A stretch of DNA of 64,000 nucleotides from Calditrichales bacterium MX18-03 (GTDB taxonomy: Bacteria > Bacillota > Clostridia > Lutisporales > Lutisporaceae). Shown here piece by piece: positions 53,151 through 61,787 of this stretch. How positions within the stretch are numbered: the first letter of the stretch is position 1; each line of letters begins with the position of its first letter. The stretch lies in NCBI GenBank assembly GCA_021083345.1, contig JAJGRE010000003.1:372001-436000 (forward strand), given 5' to 3'. The notes beneath the pieces were generated by a model. The model had not been told where the DNA came from and did not search any database. It saw only the letters and a list, made by a program, of their open reading frames with translations. Made by a program: the position numbers and the translations under genes.

Positions 53151-54635
53151 TTATTCGCCTCCTGTTACTATATGGATAATCATTTCGCCGTTAATGTCAG
53201 TGCCGTTTTCGATCTCAGCTTTCACTCTTCCGTCATAGAGCAGGAATATCCTGTCACAATTGTTGATTATCTCAGGAAGCTCGGAGGAGAACATCATGAT
53301 GGACTTGCCTTCATTTGACAGCTGACGGATGATGCTGTATATTTCACCTTTTGCACCTACGTCGATGCCCCTGGTCGGCTCATCCAATATCAGAAGATCG
53401 GCGTCCGCAAACAGGCACTTGGAAAAGACAACCTTTTGCTGATTGCCGCCGGAGAGCTTTGCCGTCTCCTTCTCCATGCTGCTGGTTACGATATTCAGCT
53501 TCTTGATATATTCGCCGGCAATCTTTCTCTCTTTTGCGTTGTTGAGAAAGCCTGCCTTTGAAATCTTACCCATGTTCATGATGGGAATGTTTTCCCGGAT
53601 GGTCAATATGGTGAATACACCTTCGGTCCTTCTCTCTTCCGGCACCAGCACGATTCCGGCCTTGATCGCCTTGCTGGGCGTATCCCCCAGCTTGCTGCCC
53701 TTAAAAATAATCTCTCCGTCATATTTGTCCGCACCATATACGGCACGCGCCAATTCGGTCTTTCCTGCTCCCACCAACCCGTAGAAGCCTACGATCTCAC
53801 CCTTTTTGACGTCGAAGGAAATATCATGCAGCTTGCTGTTTGAAATGCCTTTTACTTCGAACAGGATCTCCTGGGACTTGGTATCCTTCGGAATATAGGA
53901 CTCGATGACCGTTTTGCCGATCATCATCCGGATCAGCTCCGACCGGTCCTTGACTTCTGCAACCGGCTTTGTTTCTATATGTTTACCGTCACGCATGACT
54001 GTGACATTATCGCCTAATTCAAATATCTCATCCAGTCTGTGAGAGATATAGATAACCGTTACATTCTTTTCCCTGAGGTTTTTTATGATCTTAAAAAGGC
54101 GCCTGATTTCTCCCTCTGATATGGCTGCCGTAGGTTCATCCATAATAATGATATCCGCTTCCGATGCCACTGCTTTTGCAATCTCTATGATCTGCTTCTT
54201 TGCCACACTCAGCCTTCCGACTTTTTGCTTTGGATTAATGCTGGGCTCGATGCTCTTCAGTACTTCCAGCATTTTTTTGATCTTAACGGATTTCTGTAAA
54301 AAACCGAATTTCGTATCCTCAATCCCGAGCGTTAGGTTTTCCTCAACGGTAAGCTGGTCTACCACGTTGAGCTCTTGGAAGAGCGTACTGATACCCTTGT
54401 TCTTTGCTTCCTTGGGATTATGGGCCGCATATTCTTCTCCGTTCAGCAGGATCGTCCCGCTGGTTCTGGCATACGCGCCGGTCAGAATTTTGATCAGTGT
54501 TGATTTGCCTGCTCCGTTTTCTCCAACCAGACAATGAACGGTATTCCTTCGAATATCAAAGCTGACATCGTCTATTGCACGGACCCCTGGGAAAACCTTT
54601 GTAAGATTTTTTATTTCCAATACGTTATCGCTCAT
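53151..54635 (-). CDS. Ribose-type sugar ABC transporter ATPase (two-domain)
   Basis: 494-residue RbsA-like ATPase. The first domain has Walker A GENGAGKST, LSVAKKQ and IIIMDEPTAAIS. The second has GLVGAGKTELARAVYG (here closer to a true Walker A than in the copy at 21747), LSGGNQQKVVFSK and DEPTRGIDVGAKGEI. The ATG at 54635 follows GGGAGAG. A perfect 13-bp hairpin separates it from the binding-protein gene. Confidence 0.92.
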   Translation of the reverse strand: MSDNVLEIKNLTKVFPGVRAIDDVSFDIRRNTVHCLVGENGAGKSTLIKILTGAYARTSGTILLNGEEYAAHNPKEAKNKGISTLFQELNVVDQLTVEENLTLGIEDTKFGFLQKSVKIKKMLEVLKSIEPSINPKQKVGRLSVAKKQIIEIAKAVASEADIIIMDEPTAAISEGEIRRLFKIIKNLREKNVTVIYISHRLDEIFELGDNVTVMRDGKHIETKPVAEVKDRSELIRMMIGKTVIESYIPKDTKSQEILFEVKGISNSKLHDISFDVKKGEIVGFYGLVGAGKTELARAVYGADKYDGEIIFKGSKLGDTPSKAIKAGIVLVPEERRTEGVFTILTIRENIPIMNMGKISKAGFLNNAKERKIAGEYIKKLNIVTSSMEKETAKLSGGNQQKVVFSKCLFADADLLILDEPTRGIDVGAKGEIYSIIRQLSNEGKSIMMFSSELPEIINNCDRIFLLYDGRVKAEIENGTDINGEMIIHIVTGGE

Positions 54636-54706
54636 GGCTTTCGCTCTCCCATCCAAGTAATCGTAATCTTGCTGTTGCTGATACAGCGCATAGCTGCCTC
54701 ATAATT

Positions 54707-54745
54707 CTATCGGGAGGGATCCATTCATGAAGTCCCTCCCGATAG
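54707..54745 (-). promoter_or_regulatory. Intercistronic hairpin between binding protein and ATPase
   Basis: CTATCGGGAGGGA and TCCCTCCCGATAG form a perfect 13-bp stem with a 13-base loop and no T-run. It lies in the 145-base gap after the binding-protein gene, like the hairpins at 23273 and 38782. Confidence 0.65.
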
Positions 54746-54780
54746 CCCTTATATTAATTTCGCGGGTAAAAACCTAGATC

Positions 54781-55875
54781 TTACTTATACTGCGGTACTG
54801 CCAAGCTGGCGCCGAACTGTTCGTTGTACCAGTCAACCGCTTCCTTGACATCTTTCTGTGACCAGAAGCCGATCAGCTTATTCGGTACATAGATGGTCTC
54901 CAAGCCTGCGTCTTCCTGCTTGAGTTCGCCGTTCTTTATCTTCATCATGGTATCAATTCTTACAATTGCAGTTTCCTTTGGAGGAAGTCCCATCGACATC
55001 TTGAGTGAGCTGTTGGGATCAAAGCAAGCAACCAGCTCGCTCTCGGGGCAGTCAACACTGACAAGGATCTCAGTCAGGGGCTTGCCGTTATCCATCTTGC
55101 CTCTGCCAAGCTGCTGAAGTGCCGGCAGTACGCCAACAGTCAGGTCTGCAGCTTCTGAGTAGATGATATTCAAACCGGGATTTGCCTGAACCAGGTCCTG
55201 TGTAACCTTGAAAGCGGCATCAGCGCCCTTGCTGGCGTCCATGCAGCCAAGGTATTTGGCATTGGGATCTACACTCTGTACACCTTTAACAAAAGGATTT
55301 GTACGTCCGTTAGTGACACCTTCATGCTCCGGCCAGCCGATGCATACAAACACGATGGGTTTGTCAGGATGTGCCTTCTTCCACTGTTCAGCGGCAATTT
55401 TGCCCATCTGCTCGGAGATTTCAGCTTCGCCCGGCATGATATGCGGGTTGGCGATATCCGGAATCTTGTCAAAGTAGGTGGTGATAACCATACCCTTGCC
55501 GATGGCTTCCTTTGCAGCGGCTTTTATGGATTCGCCCTGCCAGATGTGGAGGGATACCATATCCAATCCCATTGCGACAGCCTGATCGAAGTTCTGTGCC
55601 ATAACATTGGCGTCTGACTTGCCGTCAAATACCTGAACTTCTGCGCCGTACTTTTCCTGTGCATATTTCTTTGCCCAGGTTGCATGGGCCTGATGGAAGC
55701 CGTTGTTCAATGTGGATACGGCATAACCGATCTTTAGGGGCTTTGCTTCTGTCTTTTCTGCTGGTGCAGCCGGTGCAGCGGCAGCTGCAGGCTCCTGCTT
55801 GGGTGCGCAGCCAGCCAATGATACTAAACCAACCAGTAATACCAGACACATGATGATGGAAATAACCTTTTTCAT
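54781..55875 (-). CDS. Sugar-binding lipoprotein of ribose-type ABC transporter
   Basis: 364-residue RbsB-like binding protein. The signal peptide ends in the lipobox LVSLAGC, followed by an Ala-rich linker, then the fold KPLKIGYAVSTLNNGFHQAH. The start at 55875 follows AAAGGGGG. It is the first gene of the operon running to 43504. Its promoter (TTGACA, 17 bases, TATTAT) overlaps SorC-type dyads, so ligand-dependent repression is likely. Confidence 0.92.
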   Translation of the reverse strand: MKKVISIIMCLVLLVGLVSLAGCAPKQEPAAAAAPAAPAEKTEAKPLKIGYAVSTLNNGFHQAHATWAKKYAQEKYGAEVQVFDGKSDANVMAQNFDQAVAMGLDMVSLHIWQGESIKAAAKEAIGKGMVITTYFDKIPDIANPHIMPGEAEISEQMGKIAAEQWKKAHPDKPIVFVCIGWPEHEGVTNGRTNPFVKGVQSVDPNAKYLGCMDASKGADAAFKVTQDLVQANPGLNIIYSEAADLTVGVLPALQQLGRGKMDNGKPLTEILVSVDCPESELVACFDPNSSLKMSMGLPPKETAIVRIDTMMKIKNGELKQEDAGLETIYVPNKLIGFWSQKDVKEAVDWYNEQFGASLAVPQYK

Positions 55876-55903
55876 GAGTTTTCCCCCTTTATAAATTTTT
55901 ACA

Positions 55904-55983
55904 TGACATTTGTCAATTTAATAATAACCAAATTTATAACATATGTCAATATGCTTTTTGACATTTTGCGTAAATTTTGTCAA
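55904..55983 (-). promoter_or_regulatory. Promoter and SorC-type operators of the sugar importer operon
   Basis: On the minus strand TTGACA (55944-55949) and TATTAT (55921-55926) are 17 bases apart. The perfect dyad TGACATTTGTCA (55904-55915) lies at the expected start of transcription. Further half-sites TTGACA (55958) and TTGTCAA (55977) lie upstream. The same dyad occurs at 57216, before the sorC-type gene. Confidence 0.7.
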
Positions 55984-56060
55984 GAACCGCACCAGTGCCT
56001 CTCAGTGCTTGAAATCAGTGGTTTTTTTATATTTTGAAAAGCGAGGCTTTTCCAAAATAT

Positions 56061-56088
56061 AAAAAAACACCTCTAAACTCGAGGTGTT
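56061..56088 (-). terminator. Terminator of the sorC-type gene
   Basis: On the minus strand AACACCTC, a 7-base loop and GAGGTGTT are followed by five more Ts. It overlaps a second AT-rich hairpin (56022-56067, TTTTTTTATATTTTG against its complement) that may act on the other strand. The rest of the 55984-56115 gap shows nothing else. Confidence 0.8.
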
Positions 56089-56115
56089 AAATTATCATAG
56101 AACATCGGGATGGAT

Positions 56116-57078
56116 CTATTTCTGGCTGTCGGCTTTCAGGACACTTTTTGCGGTTTGCTCATCAGTAATAAAAATATTGAATATTCTGGTCTTCAGTGCG
56201 CCCAGGATGGCATTGACCTTTTCCGGGCCGGTGGATATTCCGATGGTGGTGCGTGCCTTTCGCAATTCTTCGATGGATATGCCAATGATCCTGTCAAAAT
56301 ATTCGTTCTCTATAAAGTTGCCGTCCCGGTCAAAATAGCGGGCACAAATATCACCGATAGCCTCGCTCTTTTCAAGGACACTGTAAACTTCAGACTCTCC
56401 GATATAGGTTTCACGCTCATGGGAGTTGAAGTCCGGCAGTGAACCCACCGCAGCTACGATTATATCCATATTCGCCCACTTTTCCTGAATGGGCTGCATA
56501 TAGGCGCTTCTCTGGAATATCATCTTCTCCTCGACTGTCGCATTCAATGAAGGCGCATAGATGAAATAGGGTGTTCCGCCTATTTTCTCGGCAAAAAGCC
56601 TGATCATTTCGTTCACCTGAAAATAATGGGCGATCTGATTGCTTCCCCCAATCAAGGGCACAACAGAAACGTCCTTATGCACTGATTCAGCGACATACTG
56701 GGTGATAAACTCATAACAGGTCCTGCCCCAGGATATGCCCACATTGGACTGCTCCTGCACTTCCTGGTTGAACACATCCCCGGCCCTCTGGGCGATCAGC
56801 TTTCTGAGGGTGTTCAAATCCTGCACTGCCGTTGGTACAATAATGCATTTCCGCAGGTTGAACTTTTCTTCAAAGGCCTTGGAAAGCTCTTCATTATTCA
56901 GTTGAGGATTCCGTACGTTTATCTGGACGATGCCGACTTCCTTAGCCTCTGTGAGGATCATGGAAATAAGGGATCTGGAAATCTGAAGCTCTCTGGCAAT
57001 CTCTTCCTGCTTCAAGCCGTCCATATAATACATTTGTGCGACCTTGACCATTAGTGAAACATCAAATTTTGAATCCAT
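56116..57078 (-). CDS. SorC/DeoR-type sugar-responsive regulator
   Basis: 320-residue SorC-family regulator: N-terminal helix-turn-helix (QEEIARELQISRSLISMILTEA, about 19-40) and a large sugar-phosphate-binding domain (NVGISWGRTCYEF, DIIVAAVGSLPDF, ARTTIGISTGPEKVNAILGAL). The start at 57078 follows AAGAGGAACC. It sits between the importer operon and the BMC operon. The dyad shared by its own promoter and the importer promoter makes it their likely controller, with a phosphorylated sugar as inducer. Confidence 0.92.
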   Translation of the reverse strand: MDSKFDVSLMVKVAQMYYMDGLKQEEIARELQISRSLISMILTEAKEVGIVQINVRNPQLNNEELSKAFEEKFNLRKCIIVPTAVQDLNTLRKLIAQRAGDVFNQEVQEQSNVGISWGRTCYEFITQYVAESVHKDVSVVPLIGGSNQIAHYFQVNEMIRLFAEKIGGTPYFIYAPSLNATVEEKMIFQRSAYMQPIQEKWANMDIIVAAVGSLPDFNSHERETYIGESEVYSVLEKSEAIGDICARYFDRDGNFIENEYFDRIIGISIEELRKARTTIGISTGPEKVNAILGALKTRIFNIFITDEQTAKSVLKADSQK

Positions 57079-57215
57079 AAACCGGTTCCTCTTATCATAA
57101 TATTTGTTCCTAGCCTTTTATACCACAGCGATTGGGGTCATGAGGCTATAGTAATATTATTACCATATTCAAGCAAATTTTTCAATGTTATTCTTACCTA
57201 TTCTGAATAATCCCA

Positions 57216-57228
57216 TGACATTTGTCAA
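57216..57228 (-). promoter_or_regulatory. SorC-type operator at its own promoter
   Basis: TGACATTTGTCA at 57216-57227 is identical to the dyad at 55904-55915, within the longer shared string CATGACATTTGTCAATT. On the minus strand it supplies TTGACA (57223-57228) as -35, 17 bases from CAGAAT, so binding would block the sorC-type promoter. Confidence 0.65.
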
Positions 57229-57251
57229 TTCATGGCACAATAGGCGAACTC

Positions 57252-58013
57252 CTACCGCATCAGCATGCCGCCTGTAACGTCAATAGTCGCTCCTGTAATG
57301 TAATCTGCCTTTTCTGAAGCAAGGAAAGCTACGGTATAAGCAACCTCCTTGGGGTCGGATATCCGTCCGAGGGGTATTCTCTTGATATATTCCGATTCCC
57401 TTTCCTCCAGTTCCTTCTTATTCATCGGTGTACGCATCATCCCCGGTGCTACGCCTACTACATTGATCCCGTATTTCGCAACCTCTCTGGCCAGCGAGAC
57501 AGTGAAGGTCACAACCCCCCCTTTGGCTGCCGCATAATGGGCGTGGCCGCTGGTAGACCCATGAAATGCCGCCTGCGAAACAATGTTGATGATCTTTCCC
57601 GGACTTTTTCTTGACACCAGGTGCTGCACGACCCGCTTGCTGAACATGAAGGGTCCTGTCAGGTTGATTCTGACAGTCCTGTCCCATTCCTCATCCGTCA
57701 TGTTTTCAACGAAGGCAGTTGGCCATACCCCTGCATTGTTGACCAGAATATCCACCTTGCCGTATATATCGACGGCACGTGCGATAATGTTATCGATATC
57801 ATCTGCTTTGGTAATATCGCCATATAAGGGAATGGCTTTTGCTGCGTACTTTTCGTTTAGTTGATCCACAAATTTGAAACTTCCCGGTTCATCAGCAATA
57901 TAGTTGACGATCACATTGCAGCCTTCTGCTGCCAGAACCTCGCTGATGGCAGCTCCCAGTCCGCTGCTGCCGCCTGTTACGATGGCAACTTTTCCTTTGA
58001 GGCTTAAGTCCAT
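57252..58013 (-). CDS. Short-chain dehydrogenase in the BMC operon
   Basis: 253-residue NAD(P) oxidoreductase: TGGSSGLGAAI (12-22), NNAG (about 92-95), catalytic YAAAK, and C-terminus DVTGGMLMR. It is homologous to the dehydrogenase at 43504 but clearly diverged. The start at 58013 follows GGAGGG. It is the last gene of the visible BMC operon, 48 bases after the FGGY kinase, and probably acts on the same sugar or polyol in the cytosol. Confidence 0.9.
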   Translation of the reverse strand: MDLSLKGKVAIVTGGSSGLGAAISEVLAAEGCNVIVNYIADEPGSFKFVDQLNEKYAAKAIPLYGDITKADDIDNIIARAVDIYGKVDILVNNAGVWPTAFVENMTDEEWDRTVRINLTGPFMFSKRVVQHLVSRKSPGKIINIVSQAAFHGSTSGHAHYAAAKGGVVTFTVSLAREVAKYGINVVGVAPGMMRTPMNKKELEERESEYIKRIPLGRISDPKEVAYTVAFLASEKADYITGATIDVTGGMLMR

Positions 58014-58061
58014 GAGAATCCCTCCATTCTAATCCGTTATAAGTGCTACATGAAATCAATC

Positions 58062-59546
58062 TTATCGTTGGTCGAATTTAAGCACTATGTTTTTAAACAT
58101 GTCATATTTCGTATCATAGGTTTCTTTATTCATAGGATCCGGTATGAACCGGTTCTTCTCCCGTACCATAGCCGCAATCGCTTCACTGAAATCCTTGTAT
58201 GCGCCTAAGGCGACCGCTGTACAGACAGCCGTTCCCAAAGCCCCTGCTTCAGTAGCTTCCGCCGTTGCAACTTCTATATTCAAAATATCCGCAAACATCT
58301 GACTCCATATAAGGCTCTTGGATGCACCGCCGGAAAGGACGGCGTACTCCCGCCGGATCCCTCCTTTTGCCAGATTCTCGATATGCATCCTGTGTGCAAA
58401 GACAACGCCTTCATAAATGGCTCTCAGCATGTGGAAAACGTTATATTCCGGTTTTAGTCCGAAAAAAGCACCATCCATATCGGCGAGATGGGACCGGTAT
58501 AAAAATGGCATGTAAATCAGTCCGGATGCTTTCGGATCTATTTCTGCAATCTTCTCGCCAATGATCCTGTGGTATTCACTGTCGTTCTGACTGGCAGGCA
58601 TAAAGCCCTTGATGACATTGTCCATGAACCAGCTCAGGTTCACAGCAGAAGTCGCACTGGATTCTACATAGAAATACCTGTCTATATCCGCATAAAGCGA
58701 ACACTTGATTGTTTCGCTGGGTTCGATGAGTTTGTCTTCTATGCCTGAGTTGATATTCCAGGTTCCTGCTATGATGCTGTACTTTTTATGATCGTAGACA
58801 CCGCTGCCCAGCGCGCAAGCGATGCAATCATAAATGCCTCCCATAACCGGCGTGCCTGCCCTTAGCCCTGTTTCCTGCTCTGCCTCTTTTGTCACATAAC
58901 CCGCAATATCCGTTGTTTTTCTTATTCTGGGGATCTTTCCCCAGATCTCCGGCAAGCCAAACTGCTCCAACAATTCTCTGTCAATGCTTTTGTCACGGGC
59001 ATTGATCAGCCCTGAATTGCTGGCATCGGTATAATCGATTCCGATGCTTCCGGTAAGCCGGTAAATGATCCAGTCCTTCACCATCATGATGCTGTTGATA
59101 TCCTGGTAGTTCTGTGGTTCTTGGCTTTTCAGCCAGCTGAGGATGGGGATGGCCTGCCCGCTCCAGAAATTCTGGCAGATCCTCTGATAGGGACTTCGCC
59201 CTTCCTTATTCCATTGGTCAATGATGGCATTGGTTCTTGCATCCATTGAAGAAATGGCTTTCCTGACAGGTTTGTTGTTCCCATCAAGGCAGTAAAGCCC
59301 CGCACCATGGCCGCTGTTGCCGACACCAATGATGTGGTCAGGGCATACGCCGGACTTTGATAGGCATGCGGCAATGACCTTAGCCGTATTTGCCCATTGG
59401 AGCTCCATATCGATCTCAGCATGGTCTCCTTTGCTCTCAACGACAGTATTGATATGACTGGATGCAACTTCCCTGCCGTCCAAGTCGAACAGCACCGCTT
59501 TTGTTGTGGTCAATCCATTGTCCACACTCAGCAAGTATCTATCCAT
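58062..59546 (-). CDS. FGGY family carbohydrate kinase in the BMC operon
   Basis: 494-residue sugar kinase with SVDNGLTTTKAVLFD at the start and LSGGASKSLIWSQMFADIL near the end. It differs from the kinase at 46568 in sequence throughout. Its placement between the dehydrogenase and small BMC-type gene suggests that it makes the sugar phosphate that feeds the compartment aldolase. The start at 59546 follows GGGAGAGG. Confidence 0.88.
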   Translation of the reverse strand: MDRYLLSVDNGLTTTKAVLFDLDGREVASSHINTVVESKGDHAEIDMELQWANTAKVIAACLSKSGVCPDHIIGVGNSGHGAGLYCLDGNNKPVRKAISSMDARTNAIIDQWNKEGRSPYQRICQNFWSGQAIPILSWLKSQEPQNYQDINSIMMVKDWIIYRLTGSIGIDYTDASNSGLINARDKSIDRELLEQFGLPEIWGKIPRIRKTTDIAGYVTKEAEQETGLRAGTPVMGGIYDCIACALGSGVYDHKKYSIIAGTWNINSGIEDKLIEPSETIKCSLYADIDRYFYVESSATSAVNLSWFMDNVIKGFMPASQNDSEYHRIIGEKIAEIDPKASGLIYMPFLYRSHLADMDGAFFGLKPEYNVFHMLRAIYEGVVFAHRMHIENLAKGGIRREYAVLSGGASKSLIWSQMFADILNIEVATAEATEAGALGTAVCTAVALGAYKDFSEAIAAMVREKNRFIPDPMNKETYDTKYDMFKNIVLKFDQR

Positions 59547-59559
59547 AGCAACCTCTCCC

Positions 59560-59886
59560 CTACTTATTCTCTACCGTGCAGCCCATTCTTTCAAGACTTG
59601 ATGCTACTATTTTAACCAATTCTTCCCGGGTAAGCAATCCCCCGGATTGGTTCATATTGCTTCTGACTGATTTTAACACACGCTTTAGCAGCTCCGTTTT
59701 TTCATCTTCTGTTTTCCCTGCACAAGCTGAAGCCTGGCATGCGCCGCCCTGAAGCATCACGACTTCCAGCCCATGTTCTGCCGCCCAGTCCTTCGCAGCA
59801 GGCGTCAGGATCATTCCCGCAGGAATTTCAACCTTTTTCATCCCGGCATATTGCATGATGTCCTTCTGTGCCATGACTTTTGCCAA
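59560..59886 (-). CDS. Small BMC-locus protein with TPAAKDWA motif
   Basis: 108-residue protein. The front half contains MKKVEIPAGMILTPAAKDWA and GLEVVML, a motif seen at the ends of some BMC-associated proteins. A related stretch, LYTPLARDAMKELKV, ends the PduL next door. The C-terminal helix (LTREELVKIVASSLERMGC) is amphipathic, as in encapsulation peptides. The TTG at 59886 is chosen because it has the right spacing from GAGGTG; a GTG 9 bases earlier lies inside that site. Function is not known. Confidence 0.6.
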   Translation of the reverse strand: MAKVMAQKDIMQYAGMKKVEIPAGMILTPAAKDWAAEHGLEVVMLQGGACQASACAGKTEDEKTELLKRVLKSVRSNMNQSGGLLTREELVKIVASSLERMGCTVENK

Positions 59887-59910
59887 TCTACTCACCTCAT
59901 TGTATTGATA

Positions 59911-60789
59911 CTATGCGGATCCTGCATGCTGTACGGCTTTTACCTTAAGCTCCTTCATCGCGTCCCGGGCAAGAGGGGTATAAAGCGTGTTCTTGCCGAC
60001 AACAAGCTGGGCATTTCTTTTCCATGCATCACGGACAATTTCTTCCGTAATAAGAGTTAAAGGCTTTTGAGTTGCCGGTACGGCCATTTCCATGCCCTTT
60101 TGGGTGATGTGCTTCTCTTCAGGCCAAGACTGATTGCCTGCCGGTACCAAAAGATATGCCGGATCACCGTTGCTGATGTCTGCCGCATTTGCCTCATCCA
60201 GATCAATATGGAACTCCAGGGCAAATTGGTCGCTTACCCGGACCACCACACGATCAAAAACCAAACCTCTGTCCTCACCGGCCCTGACCTTGACCGGTTG
60301 TCCGTCAGCCACGCCAAAAGCAGCCGCGTCCCTAGGCGTCATATGAATATGCCGTTGTGCTGTGATGGTCCCTTCGGCCAACTGAACGGTACCTTTGGGG
60401 CCGATAATCGTCAACCCGCACGAACCTTTCAGCTTTCCTGACTCACGGACAGGCGCTTTGATGCCCAGCTTGAAGGAATCTCCCCGTGAAATCTCCACCT
60501 GTGTTTGCTTCCTTACGGGGCCCAATACCCTGACCTGCTCAATGCAGCCCTTGGGCCCTGCCAGGATCACTGTCTCAACACCGGCAAACTGGCCGGGCTG
60601 AGACAGGTCCTTCTGATGCTTGAGGGCATACCCCGATCCGAACAAAACCGCCAGATCCGTTTCCGAGAGGTGCACATGCCTGTTAGAAACCCCGATGGGG
60701 ATAGGTCTGCTGTTTTCATGACCCAAAAAACCAGTGCCGATTTTGGACAAAACAGCAGATACGATCTTCTTTATCAATTCCTGTTCCAA
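59911..60789 (-). CDS. pduL: Phosphotransacylase PduL with C-terminal extension
   Basis: 292-residue PduL-type phosphate acyltransferase, which turns acyl-CoA and phosphate into acyl phosphate and recycles CoA in the compartment. Zinc-binding pairs are GVSNRHVHLSETD and AQRHIHMTPRDAA. The N-terminal helix (about 1-20, MEQELIKKIVSAVLSKIGTG) resembles the encapsulation peptide of PduL. Usual PduL is about 210-230 residues; here about 70 extra residues follow, ending in LYTPLARDAMKELKV. It starts with TTG at 60789 after GGTGGA. Confidence 0.92.
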   Translation of the reverse strand: MEQELIKKIVSAVLSKIGTGFLGHENSRPIPIGVSNRHVHLSETDLAVLFGSGYALKHQKDLSQPGQFAGVETVILAGPKGCIEQVRVLGPVRKQTQVEISRGDSFKLGIKAPVRESGKLKGSCGLTIIGPKGTVQLAEGTITAQRHIHMTPRDAAAFGVADGQPVKVRAGEDRGLVFDRVVVRVSDQFALEFHIDLDEANAADISNGDPAYLLVPAGNQSWPEEKHITQKGMEMAVPATQKPLTLITEEIVRDAWKRNAQLVVGKNTLYTPLARDAMKELKVKAVQHAGSA

Positions 60790-60827
60790 TACTATCCACC
60801 GCCTATAATTTCAACGCTTGTCAGCTC

Positions 60828-61100
60828 TTATTTGCCCGGCAGTATGCTTTCTACTTCCTTATGCGGACGCGGGATCACGTGGACCGACTTCAATTCGCCA
60901 ACTCGGGCTGCCGCTGCAGCACCGGCTTCTGTTGCCGCTTTGACTGCTCCTACATCGCCGCGCACCATGACGGTTACATATCCGCTTCCGATTTTCTCTT
61001 TGCCCACCAGCCGTACATTAGCTGCCTTCACCATAGCGTCTGCTGCTTCTATTGCACCAACCTCACCGATTGTTTCGATCATTCCCAATGCATTTTCCAT
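60828..61100 (-). CDS. BMC-H shell protein, KIGSG pore
   Basis: 90-residue hexameric shell protein with the single BMC domain ([12 protein letters not shown] start, [25 protein letters not shown]). The pore loop reads KIGSG, like PduA. The ATG at 61100 follows GCAGGAGG. It is one of three tandem paralogues and closest to the PduA pattern for small-metabolite passage. Confidence 0.95.
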   Translation of the reverse strand: MENALGMIETIGEVGAIEAADAMVKAANVRLVGKEKIGSGYVTVMVRGDVGAVKAATEAGAAAAARVGELKSVHVIPRPHKEVESILPGK

Positions 61101-61129
61101 ATCAAATACCTCCTGCAATTCTTTTTACT

Positions 61130-61405
61130 TTATATTTTATCAGGCAGTATGGATTCGACGTCCGAATGCGGCCGCGGAATCACATGGACTGATTTAAGCT
61201 CGCCTACTCTTTCTGCTGCAGCTGCACCGGCATCCGTTGCCGCCTTGACCGCTCCTACATCGCCTCTGACCATGACGGTTACCAATGCACCGCCGATGTA
61301 CTCCTTGCCCACCAATGTGACATTGGCTGCCTTGACCATAGCGTCCGCTGCTTCTATTGCAGCCACCAGACCTTTTGTTTCGATCATCCCTAAAGCATTT
61401 TCCAT
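61130..61405 (-). CDS. BMC-H shell protein, YIGGA pore
   Basis: 91-residue BMC-H protein almost identical in framework to its neighbour at 60828, but the pore loop is YIGGA, placing an aromatic residue where PduA has Lys. The start at 61405 follows AGGAGG. Recent tandem duplication with pore change suggests different permeability rather than redundancy. Confidence 0.95.
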   Translation of the reverse strand: MENALGMIETKGLVAAIEAADAMVKAANVTLVGKEYIGGALVTVMVRGDVGAVKAATDAGAAAAERVGELKSVHVIPRPHSDVESILPDKI

Positions 61406-61449
61406 ATCAATTGCCTCCTATCCTTTAACTCTTTTTTCCGTTCTTTGCA

Positions 61450-61770
61450 CTAAGCGGTTGTCTTTGACTGTCCCTTTGCTGCTTCAGCCTTTGCCGGCTC
61501 GTTCTTCGGAAGTATGGCTGCTACTTCATTATGCGGTCTCGGAATCACATGTACGGACTTCAGCTCGCCCACTCTGCCTGCTGCTGCTGCGCCTGCATCC
61601 GTAGCTGCCTTAACTGCGCCTACATCACCCCGTACGATGACCATCACCAGCCCGCCGCCGACGATTTCCTTGCCGATCAGCTGGACGTTTGCGGACTTAA
61701 CCATTGCATCCGCTGCTTCTATTGCACCTACCAGACCTTTTGTTTCGATCATGCCTATTGCTTCGCTCAT
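61450..61770 (-). CDS. BMC-H shell protein, IVGGG pore and C-terminal tail
   Basis: 106-residue BMC-H protein. The pore loop is IVGGG and there is a 15-residue Ala/Lys-rich tail after the domain ([17 protein letters not shown]) that its two neighbours lack; such tails may protrude from the shell. The start at 61770 follows AGGAGGG. Confidence 0.95.
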   Translation of the reverse strand: MSEAIGMIETKGLVGAIEAADAMVKSANVQLIGKEIVGGGLVMVIVRGDVGAVKAATDAGAAAAGRVGELKSVHVIPRPHNEVAAILPKNEPAKAEAAKGQSKTTA

Positions 61771-61787
61771 TATTTACCCTCCTATTT

